The notes: a model not told the origin generated them from the letters alone. A stretch of DNA of 64,000 nt from Oscillospiraceae bacterium (GCA_015065785.1 SVPR01000009.1:28531-92530), one strand, 5' to 3'; numbered from the stretch's first letter, positions 1 through 10,434 are shown. A program made the numbers and translations.

Positions 1-135
1 TACGGTGTTTACTTTTTGTCACCGCTTGCACCATATAACAAATCTTTATTCAGAGATACAGTAACCCGTTTAAGTATGGAAAAATTGGGTAAGAATATAT
101 TTGATATTAATAAATTAAAAGGTGACAGTAAATGA
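1..135 (+). CDS. GerA-family spore germination protein, C-terminal fragment (truncated by window start)
   Basis: Frame 1 reads YGVYFLSPLAPYNKSLFRDTVTRLSMEKLGKNIFDINKLKGDSK*; resembles the GerA C-terminus, and gerAB/gerAC-like genes follow directly. Confidence 0.7.
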   Translation, partial: YGVYFLSPLAPYNKSLFRDTVTRLSMEKLGKNIFDINKLKGDSK

Positions 136-1226
136 CACAAAACAAAGTAACTACAGGTCAATTCTATTCATTGCTATATATCTGCTCAGTTGTAGCGGCA
201 TTTATGTTCGTTTCAACAACAGTAATAGATTTAGGTGTAACCGATGCAGTTCTTTTCCCGGTGGTGTTCGGCGTTTTAAGCTTAATAACAATAATTCCGA
301 CCTTTCTGTTTTATAAAAGGTCAAATGGCGTAAGTGTGCTTAATGCAGTAAGTAAAAGCAGTAAAGCTTTTTCAAACATTCTTGCTTTTAGCTATTCGGT
401 TTTAGTTTTTATTCTTCTTTTAAGAACCTTAGCTCGTCTTGATTTGTTCGTAAGCTCAGAGATTTTCCCTGAAAATACAATGACATTCCTGATTGTTTTA
501 ATAGTAATTGTTTCTACTGCACTCTCGCTGTTAGATATTGGAGCTTTGTCCCGAGCTTCAACAATATTTTTAGTTTTAGTAACGGTCACGGTTTCTGTTG
601 TGGTTGCTTCTACATTCAGTAATTTTGACACGATAAATTTTGTTCCGTTATTTATGAATGGCAGTGAGGAATTTTTTAAACAGGCGTTGGCGTATTCTAT
701 GTTCTTTCCTGAGTCTGCGTGTCTTATATTATTTCTAAGTAATATAAAAGGTAATATAAAAAAAGGCTATTTAGCTTATATTCTTTTTTTAGTGTTATCT
801 TTATCAACCGTAGCATTTACAGTTGTAGGTGTGCTGGGTGAGTTCAGTAACACACAGCTTTTCCCTGCTTTTGCAATTTCTTCAGTTGGCGAATTCAGGG
901 TTTTAGAACGCTTTGAATCAATTCAAAGCTCTGTCTGGACTGTTTGTATAGTTGCTAAAACAACTTTTCAGATTATGATTATTTCAAATTGTATTCGTCA
1001 TTTATTCAAAAAAGTAAAATGGTGGACACCTAATGTTTTAGTCGGAATAATCACCACCGGTTTTTTACTTTATATTTCTAAAGGTGTTACACGCTTTTCA
1101 TTTATGTCGTCACAGTTTCAGGTTACTTTAACTTATATTCTGTTAGTTGTTGTTTTACCGATTATTGCATTGTTATCAATTTTAAAACAGAAAAGGGGCG
1201 ATTCACTTGGAAATGAAAACAGTTAA
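132..1226 (+). CDS. GerAB-like spore germination permease
   Basis: 364-aa multi-TM protein overlapping the upstream GerA stop; followed by a Ger(x)C gene. Confidence 0.85.
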   Translation: MTQNKVTTGQFYSLLYICSVVAAFMFVSTTVIDLGVTDAVLFPVVFGVLSLITIIPTFLFYKRSNGVSVLNAVSKSSKAFSNILAFSYSVLVFILLLRTLARLDLFVSSEIFPENTMTFLIVLIVIVSTALSLLDIGALSRASTIFLVLVTVTVSVVVASTFSNFDTINFVPLFMNGSEEFFKQALAYSMFFPESACLILFLSNIKGNIKKGYLAYILFLVLSLSTVAFTVVGVLGEFSNTQLFPAFAISSVGEFRVLERFESIQSSVWTVCIVAKTTFQIMIISNCIRHLFKKVKWWTPNVLVGIITTGFLLYISKGVTRFSFMSSQFQVTLTYILLVVVLPIIALLSILKQKRGDSLGNENS

Positions 1227-2370
1227 AAAAGTAGGACTTCTCTTTTTTGTGTTGTTTGCGTTTGTTTCGTTTTGTTCTTGTGAACGCTATGGAACAGAAG
1301 TTGAAGATATGATGATAATTCAGGGTGTAGCAGTTGACAAAAGCGGAAATAATTTTGAAGTAACAATTGAAATGCTTAACAATAAGCAAAGTGCATCGGC
1401 AGACGCCAGCAATGTTGGTGACGAAATGACACTTATTTATTCTGCAAAAGGTCAGACTGTTGCAGAAGCGTTGCGCCTCATTATAAATAAAACGGGTACT
1501 GTGCCGACCTATACTCATAATAAATTAGTAATTCTGAGCGAAGAGGTTGCGAAAACCGATATTTCAAAGGTACTCGATTTTTTTGAAAGAGATTATACAA
1601 CTCAGCCCATAACTCTTTTGTGTGTGGCTAAAGGTGAAAAGGCAGGGGAAGTTTTAAAGGCGGATATCGGTAAGGATATTTCAAAAAGCGAGGTTTTAGA
1701 AAAAATCTTAAATCAGAGTGCGTTAAGCTCAATTACTCCGAAAACACGCTTAATAGATGTTATAAATACAATTTTAGATGAAACTGCTTGCATTTCTTTA
1801 CCTGTAGTAACATTAGAAAAAAATGGAAAAACAAAAACCTTCTTTGTTGAAAATTTAGCTGTCTTTGATTACAAGAATGAGTTTTCTTATTTTCTTAACA
1901 GAGAGGCTTCTGAAAGCGTAGTTAAATTATTAGGTGAATTAAAGAACGGTACGCTTGTTACAGAAGATGAAGATGGTAACAAAGCAACCTTTATAATTGT
2001 TGACGGCAAAACAAGCTATGATGTCACAGTAAATAACGATATTGTGAATTTCAATGTAAAGGTTAAAATGTATTGCGACCTGAATGCTTATGAGGGTGAC
2101 AAATTTAAATCTATTAAAGATGAAACGGTAAAAATCTTTAAAGAGAATATTGAATTTAGCACAGAAAGAGAAATTTTAAATACCTACGAAACAATTTTAC
2201 AATATGGCTCTTTTGATGTTCTACGATTTGGCAGGCGACTCTTACAAAATAATAAAAATGCTTATGTGAAGCTGGGTAAGGATTGGCAAAATAGTTTTAA
2301 TAACAGTAACTTGAATGTAGATGTTGAGGTCATAATCAGAAGAATTGGTGAAGAAAGCTACCACGAATAA
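1207..2370 (+). CDS. Ger(x)C family spore germination lipoprotein
   Basis: N-terminal lipobox-like FVSFCSCE, then EDMMIIQGVAVDK typical of GerAC; operon context. Confidence 0.88.
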   Translation: MEMKTVKKVGLLFFVLFAFVSFCSCERYGTEVEDMMIIQGVAVDKSGNNFEVTIEMLNNKQSASADASNVGDEMTLIYSAKGQTVAEALRLIINKTGTVPTYTHNKLVILSEEVAKTDISKVLDFFERDYTTQPITLLCVAKGEKAGEVLKADIGKDISKSEVLEKILNQSALSSITPKTRLIDVINTILDETACISLPVVTLEKNGKTKTFFVENLAVFDYKNEFSYFLNREASESVVKLLGELKNGTLVTEDEDGNKATFIIVDGKTSYDVTVNNDIVNFNVKVKMYCDLNAYEGDKFKSIKDETVKIFKENIEFSTEREILNTYETILQYGSFDVLRFGRRLLQNNKNAYVKLGKDWQNSFNNSNLNVDVEVIIRRIGEESYHE

Positions 2371-2374
2371 TATT

Positions 2375-2420
2375 AAACAGCACATTTTATATGGTTTTTA
2401 TGTGAAATGTGCTGTTTTTA
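2375..2420 (+). terminator. Intrinsic terminator after gerAC-like gene
   Basis: AACAGCACATTT ... GAAATGTGCTGTTTTT stem followed by a T run. Confidence 0.75.
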
Positions 2421-2484
2421 CATACCTTTTTTTGAGATATTTGACGAATTTTGGATTTTTTGTTAATTTATTTACTTGTAAATA

Positions 2485-2513
2485 TTGACTAATAAAGCAA
2501 GGATTGCTATAAT
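2485..2513 (+). promoter_or_regulatory. Sigma-A type promoter for the first MCP gene
   Basis: TTGACT (2485-2490), 17-bp spacer, TATAAT (2508-2513). Confidence 0.7.
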
Positions 2514-2601
2514 TTAATTATCTATAATGCACATTGTGGCATATTAGTACCTTTTAAGGTTTTAAAAGGTGAATCCCAATAAAAAAAGAAGGCGAACTTT
2601 T

Positions 2602-4398
2602 ATGAAGAATTTTTACGCAAAAATGAGTATTCGTAAAAAAATACTTACCGTGTTCATTCTAGTTGGTGTATTAACTTTTCTTTGTAGTGGCGTTACTGCG
2701 ATAGGGCTCACTACTATTACAAATAACTGGAACACCCTTGTTCACGAGTACGGTTTTTCACAAGGCTATGGTGGTCAGGCTCTTACAGAGCTTACACGTG
2801 TTGAAGAATTTGCAAGAATTTCTATTTCTTCAACAGATCCACAGCAAAAACAGACTGCAGGTGAACAAATGCAGGCACATATGAATCTTTATAAAGAACA
2901 TATGGCTGAACTTGAGCCTTACATAGTAACAGAAGAAGAACGAGCATTATATGACGATATAGTTGCTCAACACGATATATACAGAAATTTATTAACAGAA
3001 ATTTTAACAGGTTTGCATCAGGGCGGTGGCTCTGCAGAAGCAGTTGCAGCAGCAGAAGCTCGTTTTAATAACGACGCAGCACCTGTTTATGAAAAAGTTT
3101 ATGCTGATATGGAAGAGTTTGTTGAGTTAAAACAGACTACAGGTGATGTTAAAGCAATGGCAATGCTTTCTAATGCTAATATTACAGGTATTGCACTTGC
3201 CAGTTTGATTGGTGTTATTGCAATTACAGGCATTATTATAGGTTCTGTAATCTCTGGTAAAATTGCTAAGCCTGTTAAAGAATGTTCAGAGCGTCTTAAA
3301 GCGTTAGCGGATGGCGATTTATCATCAGATGTTCCTGAGACAAACCTTAAAGATGAAGTTGGCGAATTGATTGATGCTACTGCAAATATCAAGTGGCGTC
3401 TCGAATACATAGTTAAAGATCAGGGTGGCATTTTAAGTGAAATTGCATCGGGTAACTTAAATGTTGAGTCTGAACACCCTGAAGCTTATGGTGGTGACTT
3501 TAAGCCACTTCTTGATTCGCTCAACAAGATTGTTAATGATCTTACAGATACAATGTACCAGATTCATCAGGGCTCAGAACAGGTTGCAAACGGTGCAGAC
3601 CAGGTAGCAAGTGGTGCTCAGGCACTTTCACAAGGTGCTACAGAGCAGGCAAGTAGCGTTCAAGAGCTTTCAGCTACAATCGTTGAAATTTCTGAACATA
3701 TTAACCACACTGCTAAAAATGCAGTTGAAGCAACTGAACAAGCAAACATTGCTTCTAATGGTATCAACGAAAGTAATGCACAAATGCAAGAAATGGTACT
3801 TGCAATGAACGACATTACAAATACATCTAACGAAATAAGCAAGATTATCAAGACAATTGATGACATTGCATTCCAGACAAACATCTTGGCACTCAACGCA
3901 GCAGTTGAAGCAGCAAGAGCAGGTGCGGCAGGTAAGGGCTTTGCAGTTGTTGCTGACGAAGTTCGTAACCTCGCAGGTAAATCTGCAGAAGCAGCAAAGA
4001 GCACAACAGTTCTTATTGAAAGTGCAATCAGTGCTATTGCAAACGGTACAAAGATTGCAGACGAAACAGCAAACTCACTTCTTGATGTAGTTGAAAAGGT
4101 TAACTCAGTTTCAGCAAAAATTGATGAAATCGCAACAGCATCAGAAGAACAAGCAACAGCAGTTACACAGCTTAAAGGCGGTATTGAGCAAATCTCTGCA
4201 GTTGTTCAGACTAACTCTGCAACTTCAGAAGAAAGTGCTTCTGCTTCAGAAGAGCTTTCAGGTCAGGCTCAGATGCTTAAACAAATTATTGGTAATTTCA
4301 AGCTCAAGGATGTTGACACATCTTCTACTTCGCTTGTTGATTACGCTTCTTACGAGGCACCACAAAGCTATGAATCATCTTACGATGATAAGTATTGA
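2602..4398 (+). CDS. Methyl-accepting chemotaxis protein
   Basis: N-terminal TM, periplasmic-type sensor, second TM, HAMP, and signalling tip [40 protein letters not shown]. Confidence 0.95.
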   Translation: MKNFYAKMSIRKKILTVFILVGVLTFLCSGVTAIGLTTITNNWNTLVHEYGFSQGYGGQALTELTRVEEFARISISSTDPQQKQTAGEQMQAHMNLYKEHMAELEPYIVTEEERALYDDIVAQHDIYRNLLTEILTGLHQGGGSAEAVAAAEARFNNDAAPVYEKVYADMEEFVELKQTTGDVKAMAMLSNANITGIALASLIGVIAITGIIIGSVISGKIAKPVKECSERLKALADGDLSSDVPETNLKDEVGELIDATANIKWRLEYIVKDQGGILSEIASGNLNVESEHPEAYGGDFKPLLDSLNKIVNDLTDTMYQIHQGSEQVANGADQVASGAQALSQGATEQASSVQELSATIVEISEHINHTAKNAVEATEQANIASNGINESNAQMQEMVLAMNDITNTSNEISKIIKTIDDIAFQTNILALNAAVEAARAGAAGKGFAVVADEVRNLAGKSAEAAKSTTVLIESAISAIANGTKIADETANSLLDVVEKVNSVSAKIDEIATASEEQATAVTQLKGGIEQISAVVQTNSATSEESASASEELSGQAQMLKQIIGNFKLKDVDTSSTSLVDYASYEAPQSYESSYDDKY

Positions 4399-4458
4399 TA
4401 GTGTTTATAGATTACTTTTTAGTATTATATAAAATTAAAAATCAAGGAGTATCCTAAA

Positions 4459-6285
4459 ATGAAAGCAGCAAACAAAATGTCCATCAGGGCAAAAATCTTA
4501 TCTTCATTTATTGTAATCACTGTGCTTCTTATGATAGTTAGTGCTTTGATTGGCTCAGCAATGAAAACAATTGACCAGACTTACACAGATATCGTCGTAA
4601 ACGATGCTGCGGCACAAGGCTATTTAGGTGAAGCTTTATCATCTTTCTGTCTTGTTGACGAATACTTGCACGATGCAGTAGGCTTCGAGGATGAAGAACT
4701 TCGACAAGAAGCAGTCGGTGAAATTGATGTTTACAAAGCAGATTTTGAAAAATATATGACTATGGCACAACCATTGATGCGTGAGCAAAATGTAGTTGGT
4801 GTTGATGAAAATGGCGAAGAGATTTCTATTAAAGAAATTGAGTTATACAATACAACAATGGATTATTATGAGCAATATTGTACTGCAATTGATGGCATTT
4901 TAGCTGAAATTGGCGAAGTAGAAACTGCTGAAATTCAAGGACAATTTGTTGAAAAAATTGACCCACTCTATGACCCTCTTTTTGATGGTGTTTATGAGCT
5001 TATGGATTATAAACAAGCAGCAGCTGACTATGCATCGGGAAGAGCTTCATACCGTGCAAATATTACACAATACTTTATGTACGCTTGCATTCTTTTCGTT
5101 TGCTTGATTGCTATTATTTATGGTGTTGTTCTTTCTAAGCTTATTGCAAATCCACTTAAATCTTGTGCAGACAGACTTGAAAAACTTGCAGATGGTGATA
5201 TTGAGTCAGATGTTCCTGTAGTCAAGACTGAAGACGAAACCGGTATGGTTTACGCCGCAACTCTTAAAATTACAAATAACTTAAAAACAATTGTTAACGA
5301 CCAGGGCAACATTCTTTCAGAAATTGCTCAGGGTAACTTAAATGTTGAGTCCGAACATCCTGATGCTTATGTTGGTGGATTTAAGCCACTTCTTGAGTCA
5401 CTCGAAAAGATTGTTGTTGACTTAACAGATACAATGTATCAGATTTATCAGGGCTCAGAACAGGTTGCAAATGGTGCAGACCAGGTTGCAAGTGGTGCTC
5501 AGGCACTTTCACAAGGTGCTACTGAACAGGCAAGTAGCGTAGAAGAGCTTTCAGCTACAATCGTTGAAATTTCTGAACATATTAATCACACTGCTAAAAA
5601 TGCAGTTGAAGCAACTGAACAAGCAAACATTGCTTCTAATGGTATCAATGAAAGTAACGCTCAGATGCAAGAAATGGTACTTGCAATGAACGACATTACA
5701 AATACATCTAACGAAATCAGCAAGATTATCAAGACAATTGATGACATTGCATTCCAGACAAATATTTTGGCACTTAACGCAGCAGTTGAAGCAGCAAGAG
5801 CAGGTGCGGCAGGTAAGGGCTTTGCAGTTGTTGCTGACGAAGTTCGTAACCTTGCAGGTAAATCTGCAGAAGCAGCTAAGAGCACAACAGTTCTTATTGA
5901 AAGTGCAATTAAAGCTATTGAAAATGGTACAAAGATTGCAGACGAAACAGCAAACTCACTTCTTGATGTAGTTGAAAAGGTTAACAATGTTTCAGCAAAA
6001 ATTGACGAAATCGCAACAGCATCAGAAGAACAAGCAACCGCAGTTACACAGCTTAAAGGCGGTATTGAGCAAATCTCTGCAGTTGTTCAGACAAACTCTG
6101 CAACTTCAGAAGAAAGTGCTTCTGCTTCAGAAGAGCTTTCAGGTCAGGCTCAGATGCTTAAACAAATCATTGGTGCATTCCAACTTAAAGATGTTTCAAC
6201 ACAGGCTTCAATGGAAATCCCGGAGATTAATAACTACGACTCATCTAAAGACTATAACTTCGATAGCTACGATGACAAATATTGA
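4459..6285 (+). CDS. Methyl-accepting chemotaxis protein (tandem paralogue)
   Basis: Same architecture; signalling domain nearly identical to the upstream MCP, sensor domain different. Confidence 0.95.
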   Translation: MKAANKMSIRAKILSSFIVITVLLMIVSALIGSAMKTIDQTYTDIVVNDAAAQGYLGEALSSFCLVDEYLHDAVGFEDEELRQEAVGEIDVYKADFEKYMTMAQPLMREQNVVGVDENGEEISIKEIELYNTTMDYYEQYCTAIDGILAEIGEVETAEIQGQFVEKIDPLYDPLFDGVYELMDYKQAAADYASGRASYRANITQYFMYACILFVCLIAIIYGVVLSKLIANPLKSCADRLEKLADGDIESDVPVVKTEDETGMVYAATLKITNNLKTIVNDQGNILSEIAQGNLNVESEHPDAYVGGFKPLLESLEKIVVDLTDTMYQIYQGSEQVANGADQVASGAQALSQGATEQASSVEELSATIVEISEHINHTAKNAVEATEQANIASNGINESNAQMQEMVLAMNDITNTSNEISKIIKTIDDIAFQTNILALNAAVEAARAGAAGKGFAVVADEVRNLAGKSAEAAKSTTVLIESAIKAIENGTKIADETANSLLDVVEKVNNVSAKIDEIATASEEQATAVTQLKGGIEQISAVVQTNSATSEESASASEELSGQAQMLKQIIGAFQLKDVSTQASMEIPEINNYDSSKDYNFDSYDDKY

Positions 6286-6286
6286 T

Positions 6287-6319
6287 AAAAAACACCCTGC
6301 TTCTGCAGGGTGTTTTTTA
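6287..6319 (+). terminator. Intrinsic terminator after second MCP
   Basis: AAAAAACACCCTGC ttct GCAGGGTGTTTTTT. Confidence 0.9.
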
Positions 6320-6322
6320 TCA

Positions 6323-6680
6323 AATGCAGAATGCAGAGTGCAGAATGCAGAATTAAGGGTCTGCGACGCAATTATAATTGAAAATTGAAAATGGAAAATT
6401 GAAAATTTCGGAAGTCCTGCGGACTTGATTATAATAAATTATCAATAAAAACAACAAGTTCTATCATTTGTACCAGTGGTCAGTGAGTCAGTAAGTCAGT
6501 AAGTCAGTGGTCAGTTAATTACAAGTAAAAAATAACAAGTTCTATCATTTTTAGTTTACGAAAAACTTTAAATGATAGAACTTATCTTTTGTTATTAAAT
6601 TATAATCGCCGACCGCAGGTCCCACAATTTTAAATTTTAAATTTTCCATTTTCAATTCAAAATAGAATTCAGCACTCAGC
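6323..6680. repeat. Dispersed palindromic repeat element, copy 1 (carries an internal 64-bp insertion)
   Basis: Contains tgcagaatgcag ends, the gaaaattgaaaatgg tract and core hairpin AAGTTCTATCATTT...AAATGATAGAACTT at 6537-6583; same core at 17838-17884 and 32728-32774. Confidence 0.9.
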
Positions 6681-8066
6681 ATTTATTTTTCGTCCCATCA
6701 GCACTCCCATAACCGATGCCATCATAAGTCCACGGGTCCAACCGGAAGAATCACCAAGGCAGTGAAGTCCGTCAACACTTGTGTTAAAGTCTGTATCCAT
6801 CTTGATTTTGTTACTGTAAAATTTGAGCTCAGGGGAGTAAAGCAATGTTTCAGTTGAAGCAAAGCCAGGCACAACATGGTCAACCGCCTGAATGAAGTTA
6901 ATAATATTTGTCATCGCTCTGTATGGCATTGCCGCAGTAATATCACCTGCAACGGCATCAGGGAGCGTAGGTCTTAAATTGCTTTGTGCAAGCTCTTTTG
7001 GCCAGGTTCTCTTACCGTCAAGAATATCACCATATCTCTGAACGAGAATGTGACCTGCACCGAGCATATTAGTTAATTCGCCAACCTTTTGAGCATATTC
7101 AATAGGTTGATTAAATGGATAGTTAAAGTTATGAGAACAAAGAATTGCGAGGTTAGTGTTGTCAGATTTTGTTTCTTTGTAAGAGTGACCGTTAACAACA
7201 GCTAAATCATTATCATAGTTCTCCTGGCTTACAAAACCGCCGGGATTCTGGCAGAATGTACGCACTTTATTTTTAAATGGCTTTGGGTAACCAATAAGCT
7301 TTGATTCATAAAGTGCCTTGTTGACTTTTTCCATAACCTCGTTTCTTACTTCAACTCTTACACCAATGTCAACAGTACCTGCCTGGTGTTCAATTCCGTG
7401 TTCAGAGCAAAGCTTTTCGAGCCAGTCAGCACCACGGCGACCAGTTGCAATAACAATTTTTTCACCCTTGATTTCTTTAGAATCTTTCCCGTTGGTTATA
7501 TACACACCACGACATTTTCCGTCAGTTATTTCAATATCAGTACACTCGTAGCCGAAAATTATTTCAACTCCGTTATTCTGAAGATATTTTTCAATTTCAT
7601 AGTAAAGTGTCTGAGCCTTTTCAGTACCTAAATGACGGATAGGGCAGTCAACAAGCTTTAAACCTGCCTGAATAGCTCTTTTGCGTATTTCTTTTACCTC
7701 TTCACTTGCGTTAATGCCCTCAATGTGTTCATCTGCACCGAATTCAAGATAAATTTTATCAGTGTAATTTATTAAATCCTGTGCATAAAGCTCACCAATA
7801 AGTGTTGGCAAATCGCCACCAACCTCATAGCTTAATGAAAGCTTGCCGTCTGAAAAAGCACCTGCACCTGAAAAGCCTGTTGTAATGTGACAATAAGGCT
7901 TACAGTTCACACATTGCTGGGTCTTTGATTTTGGGCAACTGCGTTTTTCAACAGGCTGACCTTTTTCAATAATAATAATCTTTTTCTTGCTACCAAGCTT
8001 AATAAGCTCAAGTGCAGTAAAAATACCCGCAGGTCCTGCACCAACAATAACAACATCGTAATTCAT
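6669..8066 (-). CDS. FAD-dependent oxidoreductase (COG2509-like)
   Basis: N-terminal VVIVGAGPAGIFTALEL dinucleotide-binding motif; CPKSKTQQCVNCKPYC cysteine motif; GDSSGWTRGLMMASVMG near the C-terminus. Confidence 0.85.
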   Translation of the reverse strand: MNYDVVIVGAGPAGIFTALELIKLGSKKKIIIIEKGQPVEKRSCPKSKTQQCVNCKPYCHITTGFSGAGAFSDGKLSLSYEVGGDLPTLIGELYAQDLINYTDKIYLEFGADEHIEGINASEEVKEIRKRAIQAGLKLVDCPIRHLGTEKAQTLYYEIEKYLQNNGVEIIFGYECTDIEITDGKCRGVYITNGKDSKEIKGEKIVIATGRRGADWLEKLCSEHGIEHQAGTVDIGVRVEVRNEVMEKVNKALYESKLIGYPKPFKNKVRTFCQNPGGFVSQENYDNDLAVVNGHSYKETKSDNTNLAILCSHNFNYPFNQPIEYAQKVGELTNMLGAGHILVQRYGDILDGKRTWPKELAQSNLRPTLPDAVAGDITAAMPYRAMTNIINFIQAVDHVVPGFASTETLLYSPELKFYSNKIKMDTDFNTSVDGLHCLGDSSGWTRGLMMASVMGVLMGRKINAEC

Positions 8067-8086
8067 ATAAAAACCTCTTTATGTAA

Positions 8087-8827
8087 TTATAATTCTTTAG
8101 TTTTATAAGCGTTAAATAATGCATCTGCTTCTTCGGAATAGTTACCGTTTTCGTCTTCAATATAAAGCGGAGGCATAATTCTGAAGCCCTCTGCACCGCC
8201 TTTTTTACCCTCAAGCAAAATAAGACTTGGCTCTTTGCCGCTTCTTTGAATGACCTCACGCATAATTTTCGGCTCAATCTTATTTTTTTTCATTGCATCA
8301 AACATTTCGGGAAGTCTTTCAGGTCTTTGACACATACAATATCTGCCACCATATTTTAAAAGATAATTAGCAGCTTTTGCGGCATCATAAAGAGTACAGT
8401 TAAACTCGTGACGGGCGTTTTTATAATCTTCACCCTCGTTCACAATTCCTGTGCCAACCTTTTTATAAGGTGGGTTAATGCTGACAATATCAAAGTATTC
8501 GTTAGGTAAAACACCTTTAATTTTCTTTAAATCTAAATGAAATAAATTGACAGCGTCTTCTATATTATTATGCTTTAAAGTCTTTTTAAAAAGCTCAATT
8601 GCGGTTTCGCTTAACTCAACACCATAAATTTCTTTTGGTTTAAAATCTCTTAACCATAAAAGCGGAATAATTCCGTTGCCTGTGCCAAGGTCACAACATT
8701 TATCCTTGTGGCGAGGCTTACAAAAGTCAGCTAAAAGAATAGCATCAGAAGTAAATATATGCGCGTGGCTAACGAAAATTTCTAAATTCTTTGCTAATTT
8801 TTCGGTGCGTTCTTCTCTTGAAGTCAT
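8087..8827 (-). CDS. tRNA1(Val) (adenine-N6)-methyltransferase-like SAM methyltransferase
   Basis: SAM-binding DLGTGNGIIPLL and catalytic NPPY; ORF extends to 8869 but the ATG at 8827 has an AAGGAG upstream. Confidence 0.85.
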   Translation of the reverse strand: MTSREERTEKLAKNLEIFVSHAHIFTSDAILLADFCKPRHKDKCCDLGTGNGIIPLLWLRDFKPKEIYGVELSETAIELFKKTLKHNNIEDAVNLFHLDLKKIKGVLPNEYFDIVSINPPYKKVGTGIVNEGEDYKNARHEFNCTLYDAAKAANYLLKYGGRYCMCQRPERLPEMFDAMKKNKIEPKIMREVIQRSGKEPSLILLEGKKGGAEGFRIMPPLYIEDENGNYSEEADALFNAYKTKEL

Positions 8828-8835
8828 AAAAAACT

Positions 8836-8873
8836 CCTTGTAGTAAAATATACAATTTAATTTTACCACAAGG
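8836..8873 (-). promoter_or_regulatory. Hairpin overlapping the ribosome-binding site of the methyltransferase gene
   Basis: Minus strand CCTTGTGGTAAAAT ... ATTTTACTACAAGG followed by AGTTTTTTATG; the stem includes most of the AAGGAG. Confidence 0.6.
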
Positions 8874-8956
8874 TGTTTTAATTATCAATGAATAAAATAC
8901 AATTGGAAAAAAGTTTGTAATTTCTGCACAGTTCAAATGTGATAAAATTTACAAAT

Positions 8957-9496
8957 TTATTCTTCCATTTGTTTGCCCAAAAATGCGGCAGCTACCTGTG
9001 CTAATTTAACCTCTGTTTCAGTAGGCTTTGCATTTGTGCTGTCACTTACAAAAATTACTGCACCTGAAATATCACCGGCACCAATAATAGGGAACGCAAT
9101 TGATGCTTCTACATCAGAGCTTTCAATGGGGTGGAGTGGCTTTTCTGTACCGGATTTAATATAATTCATTCTGTTTTCCATAAGTTCTTCAAGTGAATTA
9201 GAAATTCGTTTGTCTAAAAAATCCTTTTTAGAAAGACCTGAAACAGAAATAACATGGTCACGGTCTGTAATTAAAACACCCATACCTGAAGTTCTGCTTA
9301 AAACCTCTGAATATTGACCTGAAAATTCTGAAATTTCACCCATAGGTGAGTACTTTTTGAAAATTACTTCACCATCACTTGCGGTAAAAATTTCTAACGG
9401 GTCACCCTCACGGATTCTTAAAGTTCTTCTGATTTCTTTAGGTATAACAACTCTGCCTAAATCATCAATTCGTCTGACAATTCCTGTCGCTTTCAT
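8957..9496 (-). CDS. spoVT: Stage V sporulation protein T (AbrB-type regulator)
   Basis: MKATGIVRRIDDLGRVVIPKEIRRTLRIREGDPLEIF AbrB/SpoVT N-terminus with a GAF-like C-terminus, 179 aa. Confidence 0.95.
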   Translation of the reverse strand: MKATGIVRRIDDLGRVVIPKEIRRTLRIREGDPLEIFTASDGEVIFKKYSPMGEISEFSGQYSEVLSRTSGMGVLITDRDHVISVSGLSKKDFLDKRISNSLEELMENRMNYIKSGTEKPLHPIESSDVEASIAFPIIGAGDISGAVIFVSDSTNAKPTETEVKLAQVAAAFLGKQMEE

Positions 9497-9615
9497 ATAT
9501 ATCTTCTCCTTAATATCAAATTATGTTGTTAGTATTTGAGATTAAATGGAATTTATACTTGTCAGATTTACTTTTTAAAGTAATTGTGATACAATGTTGA
9601 AATCGAGGTGATTTT

Positions 9616-10395
9616 TTGGAATTTTTAATTATTTTTATTGTAACATTTTTGGCTGGTATGGGTGCAGGACTCGGCACCGGTTTTGCTGGTATGAGTGCCG
9701 CCGCTGTAATAACACCAATGCTTGTTACTTTTCTTGGCGTTAACCCATATACTGCTGTAGGTATAGCTCTTGCTTCTGATGTTTTGGCGAGTGGTGTTTC
9801 AGCTTTTACTTACCGTAAAAATAAAAATCTTGATGTAAAAAACGGACTTCTGATGATGGGAATAATTTTAATTTTTACCATAGTCGGAAGCTATATTTCG
9901 AGCAAAGTTCCGTCACAGACTATGGGTGGTTTCAGTACATTTGTTACACTTATGCTCGGTGTTAAATTTATTTTAAAACCTGTAATGACCACCAAAGCAG
10001 AGATGGAAGCAGTAAGTAAAAAGAGAAAAATTGTCGGTTCAATAATAAGTGGTGTATTTGTTGGCTTTATTTGCGGTTTTGTTGGTGCTGGCGGTGGAAT
10101 GATGATGCTTCTTATTCTTACCGGTGTACTTGGTTATGAATTGAAAACCGCAGTTGGTACAAGTGTATTTATTATGACATTTACCGCATTAACAGGTGCT
10201 GTTTCTCATTTTTCTCTTGGTGATTCGCCAGATGTTCTTGTAATGGCACTTTGTATTTTGTTTACATTTATCTGGGCAAGAATTGCCGCTAAGTTTGCAA
10301 ATAAAGCAAAACCTGAAACCCTTAACAGAGCAGTTGGCGTAGTGTTGGTTGTGTTAGGTGTTGTTATTCTGGGTTTTGAATATTTGGTTAAATAA
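9616..10395 (+). CDS. Sulfite exporter TauE/SafE family membrane protein (TTG start)
   Basis: Multi-TM protein with repeated GxGxGxGxxG-type motifs (GMGAGLGTGFAGMSAAAVITPML; GFICGFVGAGGGMMMLLILTG). Confidence 0.85.
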   Translation: MEFLIIFIVTFLAGMGAGLGTGFAGMSAAAVITPMLVTFLGVNPYTAVGIALASDVLASGVSAFTYRKNKNLDVKNGLLMMGIILIFTIVGSYISSKVPSQTMGGFSTFVTLMLGVKFILKPVMTTKAEMEAVSKKRKIVGSIISGVFVGFICGFVGAGGGMMMLLILTGVLGYELKTAVGTSVFIMTFTALTGAVSHFSLGDSPDVLVMALCILFTFIWARIAAKFANKAKPETLNRAVGVVLVVLGVVILGFEYLVK

Positions 10396-10434
10396 AAATT
10401 TATAATCAATTGAATTATAAAAGGTGGTGTTAAA

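Noticed and set aside
2514-2601. Possible riboswitch (c-di-GMP type) in the first MCP leader
   Set aside because: Checked for the conserved GEMM core and did not find it; the leader is short with no convincing multi-helix fold.
3099-4004. Antisense ORFs within the MCP genes
   Set aside because: Ala/Ser-rich reverse-frame reads of a conserved coding region with no independent RBS evidence.
3611-4432. Gln/Leu-rich plus-strand ORFs (3611-3808, 3857-4090, 4091-4432, 5738-5971, 5972-6388) inside the MCP genes
   Set aside because: Alternative-frame reads of the MCP signalling domain; low-complexity composition follows from the host codons and both MCP copies give the same artefact.
6323-6680. CRISPR-like array from the short tgcagaatgcag and gtcagtaa repeats
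   Set aside because: Units are too short, with no unique spacers of constant length and no cas genes in the window.
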